Numbered from the stretch's first letter, positions 35,835-45,676 are shown. The stretch is 55,051 bases of DNA from Paludibacteraceae bacterium (GCA_905235505.1 CAJOMJ010000025.1:1-55051), one strand, 5' to 3'. Numbers and translations are program-made. The notes: generated by a model from the letters alone, not told the origin.

Positions 35835-37190
35835 ATGGATATCAAGCAGTATATAGAAGATAATATGCCCCGTTTCCTCAATGAGTGGGCATCGCTCGTG
35901 GCAATACCATCAGTCAGTTGCCAACCTGAACACAAGTCAGATATGCGTGTGTGTGCCGAGCGTTGGAAACAGTTGCTGCTCAATGCAGGTGCACAGAAAG
36001 CGCAGATTATGCCCTCCGATGGCAATCCGATGGTCTATGCCGAGTATAAATGCAGTAATCCTGACGCTAAGACCGTGCTCGTTTATGCACACTACGATGT
36101 TATGCCCGTAGAGCCGGTTGAAGAGTGGCATACCGACCCATGGAAACTGACTGAGGATAACGGTAGGGTCTATGGCAGAGGTGCTGACGATGACAAAGGA
36201 CAGGCAATGATTCAGGCAAAGGCTTTCGAGTATATGCTGAAAGCCAAACAACTGCATTGCAATGTCAAGTTCATCTTCGAGGGCGAAGAAGAAATAGGCT
36301 CACCTTCGCTTGACAAGTTCCTTCGTGACCATAAAGACCTGCTCGCCTCTGATGTGATTCTCGTCAGCGACACCTCCATGATAGGCAAACAGATTCCTTC
36401 TATCACTATTGGTCTGCGCGGACTCGCATATTGGGAGATAGAAGTCTCCGGACCTAACCGTGACCTCCATTCAGGACACTTCGGCGGTGCTGTTGCCAAC
36501 CCTATCAATGTCTTGTGCAAGATGTTGGCTCAAGTAACCGATACGGATGGCAGAATAACAATCCCGGGTTTCTACGACAAAGTTGTTCCCCTCTCTGACG
36601 AAGAGCGTCAGATGATAGCAGATATTCCTTTCTCTATTGACGACTATAAGCATGCAATAGGTGTGAACGAAGTGGCAGGAGAAACAGGCTACAGCACTCT
36701 TGAGCGTAACTCGTGCCGCCCCTCATTCGACATCTGCGGAATTTGGGGAGGCTACACAGGCGAGGGTAGCAAGACGGTATTGCCGAGCAAGGCCTATGCT
36801 AAGGTAAGCTGCAGGCTCGTTGCCAACCAGGACCACGAAGAAATATCTCAGGCCTTCTGCGACTATATGCAGCAGATTGCACCGGCGAGTGTGCAGGTGA
36901 AAGTTAAACCTATGCATGGCGGACAAGGCTATCTCTGCCCCATTGACCTGCCTGAGTACAAGGCTGCTGAAGCAGGTTTTGAGAAGGCCTTCGGCAAGAA
37001 ACCTATTGCCGCCCGCCGCGGAGGAAGCATTCCCATTATTGCTACGTTTGAACAGGTACTCGGCGTAAAAACCATTCTTATGGGCTTCGGCCTCGAACAG
37101 AACGCTATTCACTCACCCAACGAGAGTTTCGACCTCGAGGTATTCAAGAAGGGTATCGAAGCTGTGGCAGAGTTCTATAACAGGTTGTAA
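35835..37190 (+). CDS. M20 family dipeptidase
   Basis: 451 residues, cytosolic (no signal). Zinc-dependent M20 peptidase: first metal His in YAHYDVMPVEP, bridging Asp in GRGADDDKGQ, catalytic Glu-Glu in FEGEEEIGSPSL, and the dimerisation insert (about residues 190-350) with RDLHSGHFGGAVANP. The last His is near NAIHSPNE at the C-terminus. These enzymes cleave dipeptides. It sits 17 bp before dapF and is likely co-transcribed, but a special link to lysine synthesis is not shown. Confidence 0.93.
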   Translation: MDIKQYIEDNMPRFLNEWASLVAIPSVSCQPEHKSDMRVCAERWKQLLLNAGAQKAQIMPSDGNPMVYAEYKCSNPDAKTVLVYAHYDVMPVEPVEEWHTDPWKLTEDNGRVYGRGADDDKGQAMIQAKAFEYMLKAKQLHCNVKFIFEGEEEIGSPSLDKFLRDHKDLLASDVILVSDTSMIGKQIPSITIGLRGLAYWEIEVSGPNRDLHSGHFGGAVANPINVLCKMLAQVTDTDGRITIPGFYDKVVPLSDEERQMIADIPFSIDDYKHAIGVNEVAGETGYSTLERNSCRPSFDICGIWGGYTGEGSKTVLPSKAYAKVSCRLVANQDHEEISQAFCDYMQQIAPASVQVKVKPMHGGQGYLCPIDLPEYKAAEAGFEKAFGKKPIAARRGGSIPIIATFEQVLGVKTILMGFGLEQNAIHSPNESFDLEVFKKGIEAVAEFYNRL

Positions 37191-37207
37191 ACTATAATGT
37201 GTGTGCA

Positions 37208-37999
37208 ATGAAGACACTGACGTTCACCAAGATGCATGGTCTGGGCAACGACTATGTTTATGTCAATTGCTTCCACAACCGGATAAGCAACCCGCAATCT
37301 TTGTCTATACGTATAAGTGACCGTCACAAAGGAATAGGCTCCGATGGTCTTGTACTCATCATGCCTTCTTCTGTGGCGGATTTCCGTATGCGTATATTCA
37401 ATGCTGACGGTTCTGAAGCCGAGATGTGCGGCAACGCTTCAAGGTGTATAGGCAAATATGTGTATGAGCATGGGCTGACTGCAAAGACTGATATCTCTCT
37501 CGAAACCCTCTCCGGAGTCAAACACCTGCATCTCTATGCTGACAATGGCAAAGTGGAACAGGTAAAGGTGGATATGGGGCAAGCCGTGGTTGTAGGAGCA
37601 AAGCATTGTGGTGGCAGAGACTATATACTTGTAAATGTAGGCAACCCTCACGCTGTATGTTTCGTGGATAATGTCGATGATATTGATGTAATGGCTGAGG
37701 GTTCTCTAATGGAGCATGCAGTCGAGGGTGGGGTGAATGTAGAGTATGTCTGCATAGTGAGCCGGACTGAGTTGCGTATGCGCGTTTGGGAGCGTGGCTC
37801 CGGCGAGACTATGGCATGCGGCACAGGAGCCTGTGCTTCGGCAGTAGCTGCCATGACGGAGAATCTTACCGATAATAAAGTTATAGTTCACCTTAGAGGC
37901 GGTGACCTGCAGATTGAGCATACACCCGAAGGCAAAGTGCTTATGACGGGTGGGGCTACCGAGGTCTTTACAGGAGAAATAGAGTATGAAGATAAATGA
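37208..37999 (+). CDS. dapF: Diaminopimelate epimerase
   Basis: I use the ATG at 37208 (263 residues, normal length); the frame also allows a GTG three codons earlier. DapF converts LL- to meso-diaminopimelate. Both catalytic cysteines are present, in EMCGNASRC and in ACGTGACAS, with GLGNDYVYV at the N-terminus and ERGSGET before the second Cys. Its end overlaps the dapL start by 14 bp, which fits DapL supplying its LL-DAP substrate. Confidence 0.96.
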   Translation: MKTLTFTKMHGLGNDYVYVNCFHNRISNPQSLSIRISDRHKGIGSDGLVLIMPSSVADFRMRIFNADGSEAEMCGNASRCIGKYVYEHGLTAKTDISLETLSGVKHLHLYADNGKVEQVKVDMGQAVVVGAKHCGGRDYILVNVGNPHAVCFVDNVDDIDVMAEGSLMEHAVEGGVNVEYVCIVSRTELRMRVWERGSGETMACGTGACASAVAAMTENLTDNKVIVHLRGGDLQIEHTPEGKVLMTGGATEVFTGEIEYEDK

Positions 38000-39182
38000 C
38001 AATTTCCTGAAACTCAGAGACAACTATCTGTTTGTTGATGTCATGAACAAGGGTAATGCGTATCAGGCATCTCACCCCGAACAGAGAGTATTGAAGCTTG
38101 GTGTCGGTGATGTTACGAGACCGTTGCCGGAAGCTGTAATTGAGGCTATGCATAAGGCAGTAACTGACTTGTCGCACGAAGAAAGTTTCCGGGGCTATGG
38201 TCTGGAGCAGGGTTATGATTTCCTCAGGCATGCTGTGGTTGAGAATGACTATAAACCGTTGGGTGTTGACCTTGATATTGACGAGGTGTTTATCTCTGAC
38301 GGAGCCGGCAGTGATATAGGCAATACCAGTGAACTGTTCTCCCCTGACAACAAAGTGGCTGTGCTCGACCCTGTGTATCCTGCATACGTAGATACTAATG
38401 TGATTGCAGGTCGTGCAGGGGAATATACAGAGCAAGGGTGGGGCAACATTGTTTATCTGCCTTGCACTGCTGAAAATGGCTTTGTACCGGAACTGCCTCA
38501 AGAGCATGTGGATATAATATATCTCTGTTTCCCCAACAACCCGACGGGTACTGCTCTCACCCGCCGGCAACTGCAGAAATGGGTGGATTATGCTCTTGAG
38601 AACAATAGTATCATCATCTTTGATTCCGCCTACGAGATATTCATAGAAGACCCGGATGTGCCGCATAGCATCTACGAACTCAAGGGAGCCAAACAGGTGG
38701 CAATCGAAATCCGTAGTTACAGCAAGACTGCCGGCTTTACCGGTGTGAGATGCGGCTATACGGTTGTGCCTAAACAAACAGGCTTGCAGCAGATGTGGTA
38801 TCGCCGGCAGTGCACTAAGTTCAATGGCGCATCGTATATTTCTCAACGTGGTGCAGAGGCAATCTATACTAAAGATGGCAGAGCAGGGATTATGAGCAAT
38901 ATAGCATACTACAAGCAGAATGCCGCCATCATAAGACAGGGGCTCATTGATATGGGTATTGAAACGTATGGAGGTATAAACGCGCCATATATCTGGTTGC
39001 GAACGCCGCATAATATGGATTCGTGGGCGTTCTTCGACAAGATGCTTCAAGAGTGTCAGGTCCTCTGTACTCCGGGTGTCGGGTTTGGCAAGTCAGGTCA
39101 AGGCTATGTCCGACTCTCATCCTTCGGGAATCATGAGGATACTGCCGAGGCAATTGAACGTATGAAGAAACTGAAACTATAA
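37986..39182 (+). CDS. dapL: LL-diaminopimelate aminotransferase
   Basis: 398 residues. PLP enzyme that makes LL-DAP directly from tetrahydrodipicolinate and glutamate, bypassing DapC/D/E. Class I/II aminotransferase fold: KLGVGDVTRPLP near the N-terminus (substrate loop), YLCFPNNPTGTAL, and the PLP lysine in SYSKTAGFTGVRCGY. The length and these motifs match the Bacteroidetes/plant DapL group. Overlaps dapF by 14 bp; lysC follows after 12 bp. Confidence 0.95.
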   Translation: MKINDNFLKLRDNYLFVDVMNKGNAYQASHPEQRVLKLGVGDVTRPLPEAVIEAMHKAVTDLSHEESFRGYGLEQGYDFLRHAVVENDYKPLGVDLDIDEVFISDGAGSDIGNTSELFSPDNKVAVLDPVYPAYVDTNVIAGRAGEYTEQGWGNIVYLPCTAENGFVPELPQEHVDIIYLCFPNNPTGTALTRRQLQKWVDYALENNSIIIFDSAYEIFIEDPDVPHSIYELKGAKQVAIEIRSYSKTAGFTGVRCGYTVVPKQTGLQQMWYRRQCTKFNGASYISQRGAEAIYTKDGRAGIMSNIAYYKQNAAIIRQGLIDMGIETYGGINAPYIWLRTPHNMDSWAFFDKMLQECQVLCTPGVGFGKSGQGYVRLSSFGNHEDTAEAIERMKKLKL

Positions 39183-39194
39183 ATCAACTCTAAT

Positions 39195-40505
39195 ATGAAA
39201 GTACTTAAATTCGGGGGAACATCGGTGGGCTCGGCAGAGAGAATGCAGCATGTGGCACACCTTATTGACGATGGTGTGCAGAAGATAGTGGTGTTGAGTG
39301 CCATGTCCGGTACTACCAACATGCTGCTGCAAGCAGCCGACTATATCAAACTCGGCAACCATACAGGCGCGGCTGATGTGATTAACACTCTTGAGCGCAA
39401 ATATGAAAACGAAACAACCATTCTGCTTAAAACAGAACAGCAGCATACCTACGTGTGGGACAAACTATGCTCAATGTTTGCCGCGATGCGCTCACTCATC
39501 ATGCAGCCGTATTCTCTGCAGTTGGAGAAACAGATGGTAGCTTTCGGTGAACAGATGTCAACCTGTATGTTTACTGCTTGTCTGCAAGAGCAAAATATGG
39601 ATGCGGTACTTCTGTCAGCACTGGAGTTTATGCGTATCAATGCAGACGGAGAACCTGATATGACCCTTACCACGCAACTACTGAAAGAGCAGCTGAAGAA
39701 GCACGGTAATCATCAGATAATTGTAACACAGGGCTTCATCTGCCTTAACGACAAAGAACAAACCGACAACCTCAAACGTGGGGGAAGCGACTATTCCGCC
39801 TCCATAATCGGTGCATGTATTGATGCCGAAGAAATACAGATTTGGACAGATATAGATGGTATGCACAACAACGACCCCCGCTATGTGGAAGATACCAAGC
39901 CCGTTCCGCAACTATCTTTCGAAGAGGCGGCTGAGTTGGCATATTTCGGAGCCAAGATTCTTCACCCTACATGTATTCTGCCTGCTAAAATGAAGAGTAT
40001 CCCCGTCAGACTGCTCAACACACTTGACCCTGCAGCACCGGGTACCCTCATCAGTAATAACTACAAGAAAGGCCGCATTGAGGCAGTGGCCGCCAAAGAC
40101 GGTATTGCTGTAGTGCGTATTCAGTCCGACCGGATGTTGCTTGCCTATGGTTTCCTCTCTCGTGTATTCGCTGTGTTCGAGCAGCACAAAACAGCTATAG
40201 ACCTTATTGCCACTTCCGAGGTAGCGGTCTCAATGTCTATTGATAACCTGAGCCATATAGGCGAAATAGTGGAAGACTTGCGCAAACTCGGCACTGTATC
40301 GTTTGAGACAGGGCTGTCAATTATATCAGTAGTGGGTGACTTGAGGAGTGACAATCTCGGTTTCGAAGCTAAAGTGACAGATGCGCTGAAGGATATACCC
40401 GTGCGAATGATTTCCTACGGTGGCAGCGATCATAATATCTCCTTGCTTGTGCGTACCGATGACAAGGTGCGGGCTCTGAGAGCATTAAGTAAAACCATAT
40501 TTTGA
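39195..40505 (+). CDS. lysC: Aspartate kinase
   Basis: 436 residues, monofunctional aspartokinase. It phosphorylates aspartate at the start of the lysine/threonine/methionine branch. Seen: KFGGTSVGS at the N-terminus, the catalytic GGSDYSASIIGACIDA block and WTDIDGMHNNDPR, then two C-terminal ACT domains (about residues 295-436) for feedback regulation. Its place between dapL and lysA suggests a lysine-regulated isozyme. No homoserine dehydrogenase domain is attached. Confidence 0.95.
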   Translation: MKVLKFGGTSVGSAERMQHVAHLIDDGVQKIVVLSAMSGTTNMLLQAADYIKLGNHTGAADVINTLERKYENETTILLKTEQQHTYVWDKLCSMFAAMRSLIMQPYSLQLEKQMVAFGEQMSTCMFTACLQEQNMDAVLLSALEFMRINADGEPDMTLTTQLLKEQLKKHGNHQIIVTQGFICLNDKEQTDNLKRGGSDYSASIIGACIDAEEIQIWTDIDGMHNNDPRYVEDTKPVPQLSFEEAAELAYFGAKILHPTCILPAKMKSIPVRLLNTLDPAAPGTLISNNYKKGRIEAVAAKDGIAVVRIQSDRMLLAYGFLSRVFAVFEQHKTAIDLIATSEVAVSMSIDNLSHIGEIVEDLRKLGTVSFETGLSIISVVGDLRSDNLGFEAKVTDALKDIPVRMISYGGSDHNISLLVRTDDKVRALRALSKTIF

Positions 40506-40579
40506 TTTGTGCCTTTCCGCTTCAATAACTCTCAACTGATAAACTTCTCTAAACTCTCAACTCATAACTTTCAACTATT

Positions 40580-41749
40580 ATGATGACCGGTAATTTTCCT
40601 GTTGGCAAACTTCAGCAGTTGGACACACCTTTTTATTATTATGATCTTGATTTGCTCCGTCATACTCTTGGCGTTATAGCCGACAATGCACCTGAACGGA
40701 ATTTTAATGTGCATTATGCCTTAAAGGCGTGCGCAGTGCCGGAAGTCCTACACGAGATAGTATCTGCCGGTTTGGGTGCCGACTGTGTGTCAGGAGGTGA
40801 AATCCGTGCGGCACTCGAGGCAGGTGTACCCGCATCAAGAATAGTGTTCGCCGGTGTGGCAAAAGCTGATTGGGAGATTGCCCTTGCACTCGATGCTGAT
40901 ATTCTGTGTTTCAATGTGGAGTCAATTGAGGAGTTGGAGGTGATAAATCAACTTGCAGAGAAGAAGCAAAAGACTGCCCGCGTGTGTCTGCGCATCAATC
41001 CTGAGATAGATGCTCATACTCACCGGAATATCACTACGGGCATGCCTGACAACAAGTTCGGTATTCCAATGGCTGACATGCAGCGGGCAGTTGATACTTG
41101 CCTCGAATTGCCTGATATAGAGTTCTTGGGTCTGCATTTTCATATAGGTTCACAGATTACCGATATGCAACCGTTTCGTAATCTTTGCATGCGGATTAAC
41201 GATTTGGTTGAGCAGACAGAGAAGAACGGAGCCGTTGTGCGACATATCAATGTAGGAGGTGGTTTGGGAATCAACTACGAGCATCCCAATCATATCCCTG
41301 TTGCTGATTTCGATGCTTACTTCAATGTGTTCCGCACCTTGCTCAACCTTCGCCCTGACCAGACTCTGCATTTCGAACTCGGGCGTTCAGTGGTTGCTCC
41401 TTGCGGCTCGCTTATTACCCGGGTTCTGTATGTCAAGCAGGGCAAGGAGAAACGCTTTGCTATAGTCGATGCTGGCATGACTGACCTCATCCGCCCTGCA
41501 CTCTACAACGCTTTCCACCGTATAGAGAATATCTCTGCCAACGGACTTGCTGAGCAGACTTACGATGTCGTAGGACCAATCTGTGAATCTTCCGATGTGT
41601 TCGTAAGAAATTTCAGTATGGCAGTGGCACATCGTGGCGACCTGCTTGCAATACGCTCTGCCGGCGCTTACGGTGAGATAATGGCAAGTCAGTACAATCT
41701 CCGCAGGTTGCCCGGACACATCACTTCCGATGATATAAACAGAGTTTAA
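40580..41749 (+). CDS. lysA: Diaminopimelate decarboxylase
   Basis: 389 residues; a second ATG one codon later is equally possible. PLP enzyme making L-lysine from meso-DAP. Alanine-racemase-like TIM barrel with the PLP lysine in HYALKAC (about residue 49), HFHIGSQI, GGGLGINYEH (phosphate loop) and the CESSDVF active-site cysteine block in the C-terminal beta domain. Last gene of the dapF-dapL-lysC-lysA run; the 74-bp gap before it holds short AACTCTCAACT-type repeats but no promoter that I can support. Confidence 0.95.
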   Translation: MMTGNFPVGKLQQLDTPFYYYDLDLLRHTLGVIADNAPERNFNVHYALKACAVPEVLHEIVSAGLGADCVSGGEIRAALEAGVPASRIVFAGVAKADWEIALALDADILCFNVESIEELEVINQLAEKKQKTARVCLRINPEIDAHTHRNITTGMPDNKFGIPMADMQRAVDTCLELPDIEFLGLHFHIGSQITDMQPFRNLCMRINDLVEQTEKNGAVVRHINVGGGLGINYEHPNHIPVADFDAYFNVFRTLLNLRPDQTLHFELGRSVVAPCGSLITRVLYVKQGKEKRFAIVDAGMTDLIRPALYNAFHRIENISANGLAEQTYDVVGPICESSDVFVRNFSMAVAHRGDLLAIRSAGAYGEIMASQYNLRRLPGHITSDDINRV

Positions 41750-41761
41750 TTTCTCTATCAC

Positions 41762-41792
41762 TTGTGTATATCAAAATATTGTTTTACCTTTG
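41762..41792 (+). promoter_or_regulatory. Bacteroidetes-type promoter for the DUF7477-like gene
   Basis: TTG at 41762-41764 and TACCTTTG at 41785-41792, 20-nt spacer. It starts only 13 bp after lysA. Confidence 0.8.
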
Positions 41793-41877
41793 CAGCGACA
41801 AACAGACTTGTCAAATCAATAAACATGGGAGTTGCCGAAAATCCTTCAAAGAGTAGGCATTTATTAACATATTATTT

Positions 41878-42597
41878 ATGATACCATTAAGAACAGGCTT
41901 GCAGAGCACGTGGTCACGTCGCACGTGGAAAGAGATTATGGACTATGTACAAGAGTACTGGGACAAAGATTATTATATTACGGACATGGATTACGGAGAG
42001 GGACAATATCGCGTAGTGATGACCAAGAATTGCGGTTGGGATGGTCAGGCAATACGCGCAGGGCATACTTTTCCAAAAGAGAAAGTTGATGAGATGTGGG
42101 ACAAAGGTTATCGTATAACCAATGTCACTTATGATGGCGAAGACTGGATTGTAGTAATGAGTAGTGGTAACACCGGTATTGGTGCTCAGAGTTGGTTCAC
42201 TCGCACACGTTGGGAAGATTTCAAATCAGAGATTCAGGATGCTTGGAATGACGGCTATGATATTACCAAAGTTGCCTATGGTGATGGTACTTATTGCGGT
42301 GTTATGAGCAAAGGTCTTGACTGGACTCAGAGTTGGAACTATATCGCTGGTGAAATCACTCAGAAAGAGATGGATAATATGTATCCTGACGAGAAGATTA
42401 TTACCGATGTTATGGATGCCAACGGAGGTCTGTTCATTGTACGTAGTGGCCGCACACCTTATTCCGACCAAGGCATGTTCAAATCTTCCAATTGGGATAG
42501 CCTTAATAATAAGATGAGCGAGATGTGGGACAAAGGTTACTCCATTACTTCTTTTGGATACTATCGCGGTGAGTGGTATATGCTGATGTCAAAATAA
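41878..42597 (+). CDS. DUF7477-like tandem-repeat protein
   Basis: 239 residues, no signal peptide, acidic and Trp/Tyr-rich. It is built of about five units of 40-50 residues, each with W-D-K-G-Y-x-I-T followed by a strand ending VVMS/VVMT: YWDKDYYITDMDY, MWDKGYRITNVTY, AWNDGYDITKVAY, YPDEKIITDVMD and MWDKGYSITSFGY. From memory this matches DUF7477, known from bacteria and from the C-terminal part of plant casein-kinase-1-like (MLK/PPK) kinases. No kinase domain is present here. Predicted cytosolic beta-repeat fold; function unknown. It has its own promoter and terminator. A possible 18-codon leader frame (41825-41881) overlaps the ATG. Confidence 0.75.
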   Translation: MIPLRTGLQSTWSRRTWKEIMDYVQEYWDKDYYITDMDYGEGQYRVVMTKNCGWDGQAIRAGHTFPKEKVDEMWDKGYRITNVTYDGEDWIVVMSSGNTGIGAQSWFTRTRWEDFKSEIQDAWNDGYDITKVAYGDGTYCGVMSKGLDWTQSWNYIAGEITQKEMDNMYPDEKIITDVMDANGGLFIVRSGRTPYSDQGMFKSSNWDSLNNKMSEMWDKGYSITSFGYYRGEWYMLMSK

Positions 42598-42635
42598 GCG
42601 TAAGACCGCTCTGCTGAAATACTATTTCACTATAT

Positions 42636-42667
42636 GACCGCTTCACTATATTATTAGCGAAGCGGTC
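42636..42667 (+). terminator. Terminator after the DUF7477-like gene
   Basis: GACCGCTTC (42636-42644) pairs with GAAGCGGTC (42659-42667), followed by TTGCATATTTT. Confidence 0.7.
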
Positions 42668-42700
42668 TTGCATATTTTAGTATGCGATATAACTTCTGAT

Positions 42701-42731
42701 TTGCATATACCGATTATTCGTTGTATCTTTG
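42701..42731 (+). promoter_or_regulatory. Bacteroidetes-type promoter for yidC
   Basis: TTG at 42701-42703 and TATCTTTG at 42724-42731, 20-nt spacer. The leader is about 75 nt. Confidence 0.8.
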
Positions 42732-42812
42732 CACGCTAATTTGCGAAGATATGCGGCAATTGTGTCGTATATAATATGAATAATAATCTGTAAATAATTA
42801 AACAATAATAAG

Positions 42813-44735
42813 ATGGATAAGAATACGTGGATAGGTTTCGCTCTCATAGCAGCAATTATTGTGGGATTCTCTATGCTCAATCGCCCAAGTACAGAAGAAC
42901 TTGAGCGCAGGCAACATTATCAGGACTCCTTGCGCTATGTCCGTCAGTTGGAACAAGAAGCACAACAGGCTATTGAACAGGCACAAGCGGCACTCGCTAC
43001 CAATACTGCCGATACCGCTGAGGTCTCTGTTTCCTTGCAAGAGGTATATGGCGCTTTCGCTCCCGCTGCTATAGGAACAGAAAGTGAAACTATCCTTGAG
43101 AACGAACTCCTTAGACTTCATGTCTCCAACAAAGGTGGACATATACAACAGGCTGAACTCAAAAACTATAGGTCGTATGGTGACACTCTTAACCCTCTGT
43201 CACTCTTTAAGGCTGATGAGACTAAACTTAATTTCACTCTTATCACAACCAACAACCGTATTCTTCACACCGACCAACTCTATTTCACACCTCAGCCGAT
43301 TGTTGCTGATAATAATGGCAATCAGGTGCTTACTATGCGTCTAATGGCAAGCGATGAGTCTTCCCTTGACTTTGTATATACGCTCTCTCCTAACGATTAT
43401 ATGGTTCGGATGAGCATACAGAATCATGGTATGCAACAGGTGCTGGCGCAGAATATCAACTATCTGGAGATGCAGTGGAACCAGCTTATCCCACAGCATG
43501 AAAAAGGACGTAAGTTTGAAGATCGTTATGCCACCCTTCAATATATGTTCACTGACCGTGATATTGAAAAGCTCTCTGAGTCAAAATATGAATCAAAGAA
43601 TATCACAGGCAAACTGCGTTGGATAGGCTATAAAGACCAGTTCTTCTCTACTGTTCTTATTGCGGACGATGCCATCACATCTGCACGGTTGGAGAGTTCC
43701 CTTATGCCCAAAACATCCGGTTACATAAAGCAATATCAGACCAAGGCATCCGTCGGTTTCGACCCCACAGGTAACAACTCAACGGACTTCCGGATTTACC
43801 TTGGCCCCAACCATTACAATACCCTCAAGGCTTATGACAATGGCTTAGAGAAGGCTGACAGGTTGAACCTGAAGAGCCTTGTTCCTCTTGGTTGGAAGAT
43901 AGTGGCATGGATTAACCGCTGGCTCGTTATTCCCATGTTCGACCTCTTTGTGTCATGGGGTTTGAATATAGGTCTGGTCATTCTGCTTATGACTATTGTT
44001 ATCAAACTTATCATTCTGCCTTTCACCTTCTCTTCCTATCGTTCATCTGCCAAGATGCGTGTGCTTAAACCGCAGCTTGATGCTATTAATGCCAAATATC
44101 CGCCGGAGAAGATGCAGGAGCGCCAACAAGCAACAATGGCTCTTTATCAGCGTGCCGGAGTGAGTCCCATGTCCGGCTGTCTGCCAATGCTTTTCCAGTT
44201 CCCTATTGTCATGGCAATGTTCTGGTTCTTCCCTACTGCTATCGAGTTGCGCGGGCAGTCTTTCCTTTGGGCTGAAGACCTGTCAGCGTATGATGCCATA
44301 CTAACTTGGCAAGCTCATATACCTATCATATCATGGTTCTTCGGTAACCACCTCTCGTTGTTCTGTCTGTTGATGACTGTCACCAATCTTCTCTATACTT
44401 GGCTTAATATGCAGACCCAGGCAATGGGTAACGACCCGTCAACGAAAATAATGAAGTGGATGATGTATCTCATGCCCATATTCTTCATGTATATATTCAA
44501 TGATTATGCTGCAGGTCTGAGCTACTATTACTTTATTTCCCTGCTACTGACCATTCTGCAAACATATATCTTCCGTTGGTCTGTTGATGACAAGAAGCTC
44601 CTTGCACAAATGGAGGCTAATGCTGCCAAACGCTCTGCTAAACCAAAGAAGTTAAGTCTGCAGGAACGGCTTGAGAAATTTCAGCGTGAACAGCAGCAGA
44701 TAGCTCGTGAAAACGCCAAACGCAGGAAATACTAA
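42813..44735 (+). CDS. yidC: Membrane protein insertase YidC
   Basis: 640 residues. Inserts and folds inner-membrane proteins with or without SecYEG. An N-terminal helix (about 6-22), a large periplasmic beta domain (about 60-350, as in Gram-negative YidC), and the conserved C-terminal five-helix insertase core (from about 370: LVILLMTIVIKLIILPFTF, VSPMSGCLPMLFQFPIVMAM) with a basic tail rich in Lys/Arg that may contact the ribosome. The next gene follows after 15 bp. Confidence 0.97.
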   Translation: MDKNTWIGFALIAAIIVGFSMLNRPSTEELERRQHYQDSLRYVRQLEQEAQQAIEQAQAALATNTADTAEVSVSLQEVYGAFAPAAIGTESETILENELLRLHVSNKGGHIQQAELKNYRSYGDTLNPLSLFKADETKLNFTLITTNNRILHTDQLYFTPQPIVADNNGNQVLTMRLMASDESSLDFVYTLSPNDYMVRMSIQNHGMQQVLAQNINYLEMQWNQLIPQHEKGRKFEDRYATLQYMFTDRDIEKLSESKYESKNITGKLRWIGYKDQFFSTVLIADDAITSARLESSLMPKTSGYIKQYQTKASVGFDPTGNNSTDFRIYLGPNHYNTLKAYDNGLEKADRLNLKSLVPLGWKIVAWINRWLVIPMFDLFVSWGLNIGLVILLMTIVIKLIILPFTFSSYRSSAKMRVLKPQLDAINAKYPPEKMQERQQATMALYQRAGVSPMSGCLPMLFQFPIVMAMFWFFPTAIELRGQSFLWAEDLSAYDAILTWQAHIPIISWFFGNHLSLFCLLMTVTNLLYTWLNMQTQAMGNDPSTKIMKWMMYLMPIFFMYIFNDYAAGLSYYYFISLLLTILQTYIFRWSVDDKKLLAQMEANAAKRSAKPKKLSLQERLEKFQREQQQIARENAKRRKY

Positions 44736-44750
44736 TATCTCATATCCGTC

Positions 44751-45512
44751 ATGACAATTGTATTCATTGGTGCGGGTAATCTGGCAACGAGTCTTGCTCT
44801 GGCGCTAAAGAGGGTAGGGCATACTATCTTGCAAGTGTATAGTTATACATCCGAATCTGCGGCAGACCTGGCAGGACAGCTTCAATGTGCGTTTACAACA
44901 GAATTCACTTCTGTCAACCCTGATGCCGATGTCTATTTCTACGCTGTGCGTGATGATGTGTATTCTTCTATACCCGCTTTTCCTTGCAATACTGAATCTG
45001 TTCATCTTCTTACATCCGGCAGTATTCCTTTTGCTGCATTGCAAGACAGACAACATCGTGGGATATTCTATCCCTTTCAAACCTTTTCCAAGCAGCAACC
45101 GGTATCCGACTTTCATCATATTCCCGTCATGATTTTGGGAGAGGATGATTATGCATTATCTCAGGCAAAACTCTTGGCAGAGAGCATAAGTGGCAAGGTA
45201 TATCATAGTTCTGAAGAGAGTCTTGCCCGACTGCATCTCGCCGGTGTGCTTGCAAACAACTTCTCCAATTGTATGTATGCTCTTGCCGGAGAACAACTCG
45301 AGGCTGCTGGACTCCCTTTCGATATATTGCTCCCTCTTATTGAGGAGACTGCCAAGAAAGTGCATAACCTCCCGCCTCGTAGTGCACAGACAGGTCCTGC
45401 CTCCCGTAAGGACAAATCTGTCATGCTTCGGCAACTTGACCTTCTTGATTCGGAGGAAAAGAAACAGATATACCGGCTTATATCTGACGACATTATTCGT
45501 CATTCAATATGA
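44751..45512 (+). CDS. Rossmann-fold and DUF2520 domain protein
   Basis: 253 residues. N-terminal NAD(P)-binding Rossmann fold (FIGAGNLATSLALAL, about 5-19), C-terminal helical DUF2520 domain (SLARLHLAGVLANNFSNCMY, LLPLIEETAKKVHNLPPRSAQTGPASR). It resembles 6-phosphogluconate/ketopantoate-type dehydrogenases; the substrate is unknown for the family. It is 15 bp after yidC. In related genomes a KDO-8-phosphate phosphatase gene often follows; here it is missing, and 45513-45797 holds only a promoter. Confidence 0.88.
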   Translation: MTIVFIGAGNLATSLALALKRVGHTILQVYSYTSESAADLAGQLQCAFTTEFTSVNPDADVYFYAVRDDVYSSIPAFPCNTESVHLLTSGSIPFAALQDRQHRGIFYPFQTFSKQQPVSDFHHIPVMILGEDDYALSQAKLLAESISGKVYHSSEESLARLHLAGVLANNFSNCMYALAGEQLEAAGLPFDILLPLIEETAKKVHNLPPRSAQTGPASRKDKSVMLRQLDLLDSEEKKQIYRLISDDIIRHSI

Positions 45513-45676
45513 TGATAGCTTACCGCTACTGCCCTCTGCTTCTTCCGACAAAGACCGTCGCTTCTGCTTGTAGTCATGGATAAAAAGATAATTATTCCCG
45601 GAGATATAATCTCTATAAAAATATAGGCTGTTTGTTCCGATTATTTATCTCAAACATAATAAAAAGCATTTTTTTC

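Noticed and set aside
37968..39050. 360-codon minus-strand frame opposite dapL
   Set aside because: dapL is beyond doubt on the plus strand; the antisense translation is Cys/His/Arg-rich with no family features.
45513..45676. Search for a KDO-8-phosphate phosphatase gene or remnant after the DUF2520 gene
   Set aside because: No HAD-type DxD motif frame is visible on either strand; the stretch looks non-coding.
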